Origin: Phallusia fumigata
Taxonomy: Eukaryota; Chordata; Ascidiacea; Phlebobranchia; Ascidiidae
NCBI GenBank assembly: GCA_008931825.1
Contig: QXVZ01018086.1
Location: forward strand, 1 to 24,823
Length of the DNA stretch: 24,823 nucleotides
Direction: 5' to 3'
Part shown: positions 17,505 through 24,823 of the stretch, in pieces
Layout: each line of letters begins with the position of its first letter
Position numbering within the stretch: position 1 is the first letter of the stretch
Translations under genes and position numbers: made by a program
Notes under the pieces: generated by a model
What the model was told of the DNA's origin: nothing
Databases searched by the model: none
The model's input: only the letters and a program-made list of their open reading frames with translations

Positions 17505-20500
17505 GTAAGTATGAAAAGTGGTTGTTAACTTTTTATGAGTTTTCTTTGTACAATTTTAACTCAAATATCTTAAGTCATCTAGCAAACTGCTACTTTTGTA
17601 CTTTTACACTTTGGTTTTGTAAATTACCAGATGTATGCAAAAAGATGGCACTACAGTTTATCATATGGGGTTCGGTCAGTCACCATTTCCGATTCCAGCA
17701 TTTGCACAGGAGGCATTGAAAGCAAATGCCCACAATGGACAGTATCTGTCTATGAGAGGTAACTAGGTGATTTTTTTGTGCTAGAAACTGCTATATCACT
17801 TATTTCAACTTTTCAACAATTGCTTCTGTTTTGTTTAAGTCTCTGTCTTAATATTTTCAGTTTTCTAATAGTGGTTAAAAGCATTTCCAAAACCTAAAAA
17901 AAATTGCAGCAGAAAACATAAAGATATTTTTGTTTATTTCATTGCCGTTTGTTTTATAATTTAACTATCCAATAAACATGAAATATTTAGTTGGAATGCA
18001 CACAGCGTTAACTTGTTTTTAGGTATTCCAGAACTCAGGAAGGCTATTTGTAGTTATCACAAGCAAGAAGATGGTCTTGACCAATATTCAACTGATAATA
18101 TAGTTGTTGGTCCAGGATCTAAGGAGCTGATATTTCTCCTTATGTGTGTAACTGGGGCTGGTGGGTAAATTGCACAACATTTTGTTTTTTAATCCTCAGC
18201 GGGCACACCTGAATACATTAGATTCTCAGTCATCGAGATACCTGTGTGATTGCAAGTTGATGATTTTAATTGGTTAAACCCAGTGGTTCCCAACCTTTTT
18301 GGATGCAATCTTCCCCTCTTCTTTTTTGGAACTAAAAAGTATGAGGTCTACCTTAAAAGAAAAAAAAACTACACTTATCATGAATAAGTTAACTATAAAG
18401 TTGAGATTTTCTTAACTATCAAAATTCTTTTGGGAGGAATTCTTTCCTGGCTGGGAACCCCTGGGTTTAACTCATAAGTGGGTTGAAGCAATGCAAAGTT
18501 TCTTCTAATGAAAAACAAGCGACCGATACAGGAATAAAACCCCTATGCTTGAAAGTACAAGGAAGTCGTGCTACCAACTCTGCTGTGTTGGCAGCTAACA
18601 CTGTATAAAACTTCTTCCAAATAACTTCTTTATTATTTTTGACCTTAACATTTAGATGTTATTCTCTTATCACCAACATGGACAACATATAAACCTCAAG
18701 CGCTTTTATCGCAACACAAAGTGTTTATAATTGAAACTGACTTTGATGATAATTGGAAACTCACACCAGAGAAACTGCACAAGGTAAATACTTTTCACAA
18801 TAGTTTGATTTTGACGTAGGTTAAAGAAAAGTGGGTTTACCTCAAAATAAATTTCATATAACTGGCAATTGGCTAATTTATAAGATTTTGAACAAAATGT
18901 TAAAATATTTGTTAACTTTTTTAGTTGTTCGAAAACAATGAAGTAAAACAAAGGAGTGTGTTGATATTTTGCAATCCGGACAATCCAAGTAAGTGTATTG
19001 CATCTCTACTAACATCAAACCTTCCAGAAAATATTTTGAACAAATTAAATTGTTATTGTGTCGAAAATAAGGTAGCATGTTGTTTAGTCACGTAGGGCTG
19101 TTTGTTTGGATTATTTTATTTTAGCTGGAGCTTCATACACAAAAGAAGAATTAGAAGCACTAAGGTAATAATTGCTACAGGACGGTTGGTGTCATTTTCC
19201 ATGTAAAATTGCTACAGGACGGTTGGTGTCATTTTCCATTAAAGGTCATTTTGTGAATAATGGCAAAGCATTGCCAGTCGACATTTTTCAAGTACTTTTA
19301 CAGGGAATAAATGAATGACAAACAGTGTTGTGTACATACTACAAAAGCTAGAGCTCTATGCCACACAATCTATGGGGGCGGCAGCAACACAGTTAACAGT
19401 ATGCAGTAAAAATAAATATAAGATGCAATGATGAAAAGGCAACAGCCCTTATTTTTCATGGGATATGTTATCAGAAAATCTGAAAGATGCATATTTGTCC
19501 AGAGGCAGTATGTCATGTATTTATTTTTGAATGTAAAATGGGGCAAAAAAATTATAGGGTTATGTGTGTCAACAGCCAGTTTCAATAAACTGCATACAGG
19601 ATTTAACTACTATCGTTCAGTTTGAAACAATCCCTGTTTGAGTCGCAAGTCTAAAAATTGGGGAAGCTTGCCAGACAGTAGGCCCCAAGATTTTTTTCCA
19701 ACGTTGTATGCGGCACGGCAGTAAAAATAAAGCTTGATAAACACACGGGATTAGGGCCACCACCATTACGGTTTTTCGCAAATCAATTTGTCAATGACGT
19801 GGGGGCCACTGATTAATCTCCAATCTGTCATTTGCAGTGTTGTTTTCCGCAAACACAAACTCCTGGTGGTGAGCGATGAGATTTACGCACGACTGTCGTT
19901 TGCAAACAACCACATCTCACTTGCCAAGGTGAGTCAACCTCTTAACGCTGTTTTTCATGTTTTGATACAAACCTGGTACTGGAAAACCTACAGTTAGGTT
20001 AGAAACGCTGTAATGTTTAAAGAGTTGAAGGTTTAATCGTCTGTGGTCCGTGCCCCTTGTAAAGTGCAAGGCTTTATTCGTTTTAATCGGGTTCCGTACA
20101 CACTTTGTGCAGTTAACTGTGTCAGTAAGTAAAATCGTTTTACTTGAATAAACTCTTAGGTTTAAACGTTGCTGGTGTTGTTTCAACCTTAATCCACCAA
20201 TTGTGACCTTTATTTTTTGCGCCTCATAACGTTCTAACGTTGCGCAGCTATTTCCGGCTTGGTGATTCATTTAGTGCTATTGTGTCGCTATGATTTCTTT
20301 CGTCAAGCGAAAACTCAACGTTGCTAACTTCAAAGATAGCAAATTTGTAAGCATTACCATACTTACTTGAGCAACATAGATAAACCGCTTAACTGCGCGA
20401 AACAGTTGCACCAGTGACAACTTATGTCTGTTTCCAATGTCAGGTTTATCCCGAAGGAACTGTCCTTAGTTCGGGTATTTCAAAGTGGGCAAGCTGTGGT

Positions 20501-23500
20501 GGTTGGCGACTGGGATATCATCTTTATCCAAAAGAATTGCAAGGTTAGTGATCAAGCCCTTATTAATTTGACCACAATTGCTAACATTAAAACGCTGTAA
20601 GTAGGGGCCGGCAATCCCTGGCGCGCGAGGTGATTTACGTTTTCAGATTCCAATACATTTTATGTGTCAAGGTGTGTGACCTCTTTGATTTTGAACTTTG
20701 AATGCAGTGCAACTGCAGCAAGTGGCTACAGAGAGCGCGTGTAAACCAGGTTTTTACAGATTTTAACCATTAGCTAAGAGTAGAAGCATTAAGAATTGAC
20801 ATCGTCAATATGACACGCGAAGTCATTTACATTTTGAGGTAATTTGTAAACTGGCATGCTGCGTTTAAAAAGGTTGCCGTCCACCTCCATGTACATACAA
20901 AAGCTATAAAACTTTAAACAATGTCGTAATATAGTAACCTCCTACAGTACAGCGAGTGTTCCCTATTGTTTTGTCAGCAACCGATATTTCCTGTGTTGGT
21001 GTCCTAATGTGCGTAGGACCTACATGTTTACACGATCAACCTGTCATCGTTAGTAGTCATACCTGCTACAGAGCGCTGCGTTTAATTTATAGCTGGTGAC
21101 TATGGTCCCCCTTGTACAAGTTGATATGTTTAACATACAGCCATTCGACTTTCGGCAGGTTTACTACAGAATCTAGAACGTCAGCCACGAAAGGCTTCTG
21201 TCGTTGGTTCGAATCTCACCACAGGCCAAATGTTGCTCACGGCCTATGGCACCTAAATGCTAAAAGGCATTTAACTGTTTAACGATTTTCAAAGCAAATT
21301 TCCACAGTTAAATGCACAAACTCGTCAGGAAACCAGCTTTACCCTTGAAAAAAGATGGCCTAAAATTGCAGCGTAAAATTGCATCTAAAATCAAATGCTC
21401 ATTTTGTCTTTCGTCCTGGAAAGTACAAACATAGGCAAAAAACACTCATTGTAATTGTTTATCGAATTTATTTTCACAGAGGTTGGTGAAGCGGTTGCGA
21501 GTGCTGCAAGTCAAACCTACACGTGTGCGAGTGCGCCTGTCCAGTACGCAGCGGTTTCGGTATTTATTCAATGTTTAAGATTTGGATAATTATTACACTA
21601 CACACACTTTTAAGATGTTTGTGAAAAGAAGTTTTAATTGTTGTTTGTATTTCTGGACCCTCCTATAAAAAACTATCAAGAAAAATATGCCTTTTAATTT
21701 TGTTTCGTGAATACTAAAAACATAACTACCAGAGACCTTGTATGTAAAGTGAATACATTGTAATGCAAACGTTTCAATATCCGCTGTTTCGCACTGATGA
21801 TGACAACAGCGATTGTTGAAACGTTTTGCATTACAATGTATTCACTACATACAGTTGTTTTCAATTAACTCTTTGTGTCTTGTGTTCTTAATCATTCTAT
21901 TTTTGCCTAGTTGATGAAGTTTGACGACGAAGCCCAAACCTACGTGAAACACTGCAAACGAATCCTACACGAGGTTGCGCAGTTCTGTTGCAGGTTTGTT
22001 GAATTTTCTGTCACCTACCGTTGTACTTGAGTGTTTCGCAAAATCTCAGTTTCCACACATAGCAGGCACCGCAACCCCTGGCACGCGAGGTGATTAATCA
22101 TGGCACGCCAAGTGATTTGCGAGTTCATGTTCGAATACATTTTTCGAGCCAAGTAAAGCGACCTCTCTGTTTTTTTTATCCTTAGCCTAGGAAACGCAGA
22201 AACGTTAAGCAGTGACGCCATGAACGTGACACGCAAAGTCATTAACATTTTGGCGTAATTTGCGAACTTGGCACACTGCTCGAAGGTCACCGACCGCTTT
22301 CACGCGCAGTTCGTGGGACGACGTTAAGCCAACAAAATATGAACGACTCCCCGTACTTTGCAATCGTTAAGGGCCAAAACGTATTTGGTTTGTGGGTTCA
22401 CATTGTTCACCTTTAAGTTGTCCGAGGGTAGCTTAAATTGGTTGGCAATTAATTTCATTAAAATTTATTGGTTAATTCCGCATCGTGTAGTTGAGTTTAT
22501 TTCGCTTGGTGAAAGAAATTGTAACGACGCAGCAGAAATAATCAATCACCAGGCCGGAAAAAGCTGCGCAACATTACGCAGCGCGAAAGTAAAGGGCACA
22601 ATCAGGGTTAAACGCGCTGTAGCTACACTGTACATACACTTCCTCGAAACTGTGGCCCATTTTATGAGATAATCCCGAAGAAATTGTCAAATCATGTTCA
22701 TGTGCAAAGCAAATTAAGTTTCAATGAGTCATTCCTGATGTTAACAATATCTACGTTACCTAGAAAATGTTTTACATACAATTATTAGGTCTAGGTATCT
22801 TATTATTAAGTCCATTTATTACCGTGAATGGTGAATCTCTAAGGCATCTTTCACAAAAAAATCTAATCTGCTATTTTTTTGGGCTCACTAACTGTCAAAA
22901 GCAGTGGTTTTTAAAAGAACCTAACCGTGATCACGTGTTTTGGTCCAGGTCGCTTCGAACTGCCGGGGTCAAAGTTCACATGTCAAACTCCGGATACTAC
23001 GTATTTCCCGATTTCTGTGTTATCCGTGATAAACTCGCCTCCCGCGGGATTCGAACCGGCGACCAGATGTGCGAGGCGATATTGAAAGAGACCGGTGTGG
23101 CGGTAAGGTGCCATGTGCTTTTTTGTAATACAGTGGCTATTTCGACTATCTTCTTGTTCTCGATTTTCGGTTGTTTATTTTTCTGTTCAAAAACGTAAAT
23201 TTGTTATTTTAACGGCAAGTTCTTAACCGGGGGTTCCCCACTACGGGGAAATTTTGTAATGAATATTAGAGTGTTAAAAATTATTAGTTGTAAGAGTTTA
23301 TAGTTACTCTTCTTAATGTAATGATATCAGCATACCAATTAGAAACTAAATATCCGCTGGGGGAATTTAGCTTTAAATGACGGTTAACGAGCTCCAAGAA
23401 ATAAAAAAAGTTGAGAATCCATAAGCTAGATGCTTTTTTTAATCGTCTGCTTGACGGCAATTGGAGACGCACTAAGATTGTAAATGAACAAACTAACTTC

Positions 23501-24208
23501 AGTTGATGGCTGGAGGACCTGCCTACCTTCATCCCCCCGAACAGCTGACAGTTCGACTTTGTTACATCAACTTTGATGGTAGGTGTTTCCAATTACTAAC
23601 AATTCCGTTAGTGCGCGTATACTTGCTGTGTAAATGCTCTAAATAGTGCTGGATTTTGATACCAGCCTGATAAGTTGTATGTTAAGGCCTCACAGTCTGT
23701 AGAGGGGTCTCGAAAAGTTCAAGATTAAATTCTGTTTTGCTCAATGTGTTGTTTAAATTGTCTTAAAATTGGAGTTTATGTTATTTTTCATTTATATTGG
23801 GAACAATTCAAAGGGTGGATGTTTTGATATGATCAAAAAAGCATAAATTACCAAACCTTTTGATCCTAAATGGCGTAATTTAAAGGAAATGGGTCTACGG
23901 GTTTTATATACCTCAGGACGTCTCCATGTCTAAAACTGGCACTGGCTGTCTTCATAAGTTGCTTGGAATTTTAACGATCGAGTATAAAAATTCTGTGCTA
24001 GTCGGACTGTGAATTCATGATATATGTAAATAAAAGAAAAATAAGGAATTCCCCTACTAACCACTTATTTTGTTTAGGAAAAAAAGCCTTAAAATCCAGC
24101 GAAGACATCGGTCTTGAAAAATCGCTGCCCGAATCATTTCTCGAGGAAAATTGTGGCCCGACTGTTGAAGCGATTAATCTGCTGACTAACTGGGTGAAAA
24201 AACAGTAG
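17431..24208 (+). CDS. PLP-dependent aminotransferase class I/II (aspartate-aminotransferase-like), 13 exons, complete
   Basis: Fold-type I enzyme transferring an amino group between an amino acid and a 2-oxo acid through PLP; the substrate cannot be read from sequence. Exons: 17431-17504, 17631-17758, 18023-18160, 18656-18783, 18925-18988, 19125-19164, 19838-19928, 20444-20543, 21480-21559, 21911-21993, 22949-23102, 23503-23578, 24078-24208; all GT/AG with matching phases, 1,287 nt, 428 residues. Motifs in order: GFGQSPFP (38-45), GPGSKE (97-102, phosphate loop), W122, NPDNPTG (173-179), SDEIYARL (203-210, D204 and Y207), SGISKWASCGGWRLGY (231-246, Schiff-base K235 and phosphate-binding R243), VRLCYINFDG (377-386, carboxylate-binding R378). 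The length is normal. No signal peptide is seen, so probably cytosolic. An in-frame TAA about 50 bases upstream supports the start. GFGQSPFP sets it apart from classical cytosolic AspAT and from kynurenine aminotransferase; the exact subfamily is unsure. Confidence 0.95.
17631..17758 (+). CDS. Aminotransferase exon 2
   Basis: KCMQKDGTTVYHMGFGQSP then FPIPAFAQEALKANAHNG: the N-terminal substrate-side segment, ending in YLSMRG. Borders are TTACCAG and G|GTAACT, phase 1. Confidence 0.95.
18023..18160 (+). CDS. Aminotransferase exon 3
   Basis: IPELRKAICSYHKQEDG and NIVVGPGSKELIFLLMCVTG. The donor G|GTGGGT gives the phase 1 needed for exon 4; another GT four bases on (GTAAAT) would shift the frame. 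Confidence 0.93.
18281..18463. mobile_element. hAT-like MITE in aminotransferase intron 3
   Basis: Starts CAGTGGTTCCCAACCTTTTT and ends GGCTGGGAACCCCTG. The inversion extends 8 bases outward on each side (GTTAAACC and GGTTTAAC), so the true element may be longer. No direct target duplication found. Confidence 0.75.
18478..18602 (-). repeat. SINE-like repeat E, copy 2
   Basis: On the minus strand: GCAGAGTTGGTAGCACGACT (A-box-like), then GGGGTTTTATTCCTGTATCG and GTCGCTTG, shared with 3826-3915. A tRNA-derived SINE relic in intron 3. Confidence 0.6.
18656..18783 (+). CDS. Aminotransferase exon 4
   Basis: DVILLSPTWTTYKPQALLSQ, then HKVFIIETDFDDNWKLTPEK; W122 is the usual aromatic residue stacking on the PLP ring. 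Donor AAG|GTAAAT, phase 0. Confidence 0.95.
18925..18988 (+). CDS. Aminotransferase exon 5
   Basis: LFENNEVKQRSVLIFCNPDN P, carrying the start of the NPxNPTG motif with the PLP-contacting Asn. Donor A|GTAAGT, phase 1. Confidence 0.95.
19125..19164 (+). CDS. Aminotransferase exon 6 (40 nt)
   Basis: Finishes the motif: TGASYTKEELEAL. Borders are TTTTAG and AG|GTAATA, phase 2. Confidence 0.93.
19170..19239. repeat. Two tandem copies of a 33-bp sequence, period 37
   Basis: AATTGCTACAGGACGGTTGG with its continuation TGTCATTTTCCAT occurs at 19170-19202 and 19207-19239, starting six bases after exon 6. Confidence 0.9.
19240..19837. other. Rest of aminotransferase intron 6
   Basis: AT-rich; open frames on both strands near 19370-19625 look random. 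No known repeat family recognised. Confidence 0.55.
19838..19928 (+). CDS. Aminotransferase exon 7
   Basis: SVVFRKHKLLVVSDEIYARL, then SFANNHISLAK. D204 pairs with the pyridine nitrogen of PLP and Y207 with its O3'. Donor GTGAGT, phase 0. Confidence 0.96.
20185..20319 (-). repeat. Repeat A body, copy 4 (inverted)
   Basis: On the minus strand: GTTGAGTTTTCGCTTGACGA, ATCACCAAGCCGGAAATAGC, TGCGCAACGTTAGAACGTTA, CACAATTGGTGGATTAAGG. Lies in intron 7. Confidence 0.7.
20444..20543 (+). CDS. Aminotransferase exon 8: catalytic lysine
   Basis: VYPEGTVLSSGISKWASCGG, then WRLGYHLYPKELQ. K235 forms the internal aldimine; R243 binds the PLP phosphate. Donor G|GTTAGT, phase 1. Confidence 0.96.
20602..20888. 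mobile_element. hAT-type MITE F, copy 1
   Basis: Left end TAGGGGCCGGCAATCCCTGG and right end AAAAAGGTTGCCGTCCACC resemble the CAGGGGTCGGCAACC terminal repeats of hAT elements. Inner words GCGCGCGAGGTGATT and GACACGCGAAGTCATTTACA match copy 2 at 22066. Lies in intron 8. Confidence 0.65.
21156..21235 (+). repeat. tRNA-like SINE fragment
   Basis: GTCGTTGGTTCGAATCTCAC looks like a B box and T arm, with GGCAGGTTTACTACAGAATC upstream. No full cloverleaf can be drawn. Confidence 0.4.
21480..21559 (+). CDS. Aminotransferase exon 9
   Basis: EVGEAVASAASQTYTCASAP, then VQYAAVS; the TYTCASAPVQ segment is typical after the lysine motif. Donor GTATTT, phase 0. Confidence 0.94.
21722..21853. mobile_element. 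Palindromic repeat B, full copy
   Basis: Arms 21736-21777 and 21815-21853 pair almost throughout (TACATTGTAATGCAAACGTT against AACGTTTTGCATTACAATGT), with GCACTGATGATGACAACAGC in the loop. A foldback MITE family with three diverged copies in CFAP44 introns. Confidence 0.8.
21911..21993 (+). CDS. Aminotransferase exon 10
   Basis: LMKFDDEAQTYVKHCKRI, then LHEVAQFCC, a helical segment leading to the small domain. Donor AG|GTTTGT, phase 2. Confidence 0.93.
22066..22301. mobile_element. hAT-type MITE F, copy 2
   Basis: GGCACGCGAGGTGATTAATC, GACACGCAAAGTCATTAACA and TTGGCGTAATTTGCGAACTT match copy 1; the right end is AAGGTCACCGACCG. The minus-strand frame at 22015-22290 is internal to it and not a transposase. 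Lies in intron 10. Confidence 0.65.
22490..22626 (+). repeat. Repeat A body, copy 5
   Basis: GTTGAGTTTATTTCGCTTGG, AATCACCAGGCCGGAAAAAG and GCTGCGCAACATTACGCAGC, then GGGCACAATCAGGGTTAAAC. Lies in intron 10. Confidence 0.7.
22949..23102 (+). CDS. Aminotransferase exon 11
   Basis: SLRTAGVKVHMSNSGYYVFP, then DFCVIRDKLASRGIRTGDQ and MCEAILKETGVA: the small domain, with the GYYVFPDF strand. Donor GTAAGG, phase 0. Confidence 0.95.
23103..23502. other. Aminotransferase intron 11
   Basis: Contains a small GGGGTTCCCCACTACGGGG inverted pair (about 23229-23248). Otherwise AT-rich with nothing recognised. Confidence 0.55.
23503..23578 (+). CDS. Aminotransferase exon 12: substrate-binding Arg
   Basis: LMAGGPAYLHPPEQLTVRLC, then YINFDG. 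R378 is the conserved C-terminal carboxylate-binding arginine. Borders are ACTTCAG and G|GTAGGT, phase 1. Confidence 0.94.
23655..23790 (-). repeat. Dispersed repeat D, partial copy 3
   Basis: CACAGTCTGTAGAGGGGTCT, TTAAATTCTGTTTTGCTCAA and TGTGTTGTTTAAATTGTCTT parallel 2650-2735 in the same orientation. Lies in intron 12. Confidence 0.5.
24078..24208 (+). CDS. Aminotransferase exon 13 and stop
   Basis: GKKALKSSEDIGLEKSLPES, then FLEENCGPTVEAINLLTNWV and KKQ, with TAG at 24206-24208. The C-terminal helix ends the protein at the usual length. Confidence 0.94.
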
Positions 24209-24600
24209 TCATATCTGCCACAAACATTTCGAATATTTTAGTCCCCACCAGTTCAGACACCTTAAGCTGCTCTTTGCACAATTCTTCACCTACTATTGTC
24301 AACATCATGTTGCACACCACTGTTTGACTGCCTTTCTCAAACTTCGTGTTGTTAGATTTGTACATTTTCTGTCATGCGTTTTGCTCATGTCAATATTTTT
24401 AGCTACCTGACATTTTATAATTAGGTACTGCAGATTATAAGATCAGGAACAATCACTCACTTCGCCAATATCCTTATTTATTACTTATTGCACCAACTAT
24501 CAATGTTTCAATTTCTGTGCATTGTAGAGCATGTATATTTTGAAATAAATGTTACTAAATCGTACTGTTACTGAATAAACGTGTTACCAACCTTCAACTT
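24209..24600 (+). terminator. Aminotransferase 3' UTR with two poly(A) signals
   Basis: AATAAA occurs at 24544-24549 and 24574-24579, about 340-370 bases after the stop; cleavage probably falls near 24590-24610. From there to 24823 I see no gene. Confidence 0.75.
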
Positions 24601-24823
24601 GTGGTATTTTGTTCAATCATAGGATTAACTAACACCAGGCACGTATTTAACAACAGCTGCTGCGATAATCCATGTGAAATCGAAAACTTTGTTATTTGTT
24701 TCAGCCTAATTTACTAACATTTTCCTGTTGACTAACTGTGTAATGTTACAACTCATTGACTGTTTGACATGTAACTGGAGATTTTAACAAGGGAACCATA
24801 TTTCACAAGAAAGAAGTTATTCA

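Noticed and set aside
22015-22290. 91-residue minus-strand open frame
   Set aside because: Internal to MITE F copy 2; no domain.

Overview
The window looks like nuclear DNA of an invertebrate animal. It has two intron-rich genes with canonical GT/AG introns, AT-rich introns of a few hundred bases, many short non-autonomous transposons and tRNA-like SINE fragments, and AATAAA poly(A) signals. The protein sequences are close to vertebrate relatives, and the two assembly joins suggest a very polymorphic genome. My best guess is a marine deuterostome, perhaps an ascidian, but nothing here proves the taxon.

Left half, minus strand (156-13903): the first 21 coding exons (about 1,631 residues) of CFAP44 (WDR52/FAP44), the WD-repeat subunit of the CFAP43/CFAP44 tether complex of ciliary axonemes. 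The gene runs off the left edge, so its C-terminal part is missing. It opens with two very long acidic, disordered exons (about 750 residues, partly an 18-bp/6-residue minisatellite), followed by the WD propeller region, a basic and an acidic linker, and the start of the coiled-coil half. Exon phases chain without a break.

Middle (13904-17430): a head-to-head intergenic region of 3.5 kb filled with repeats (tandem duplicate joined at an N, hAT-like ends, an element with TAGGGTTGCCAAC terminal repeats, SINE pieces). A near-perfect RFX X-box lies at 17159-17172.

Right half, plus strand (17431-24208): a complete 13-exon gene for a 428-residue fold-type I PLP-dependent aminotransferase (class I/II, aspartate-aminotransferase-like) with all catalytic residues in place, then a 3' UTR with two AATAAA signals.

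The two genes have no obvious metabolic link. Their only visible relation is the shared upstream region. The two single N bases (7551, 15589) each sit exactly between near-identical direct repeats, which looks like overlapping allelic contigs joined by the assembler; the one in CFAP44 creates a false partial exon duplication. I found no convincing new multi-gene system. The best leads are the CFAP44 acidic extension, a long intronic hairpin, composite SINE/foldback elements, and the X-box.
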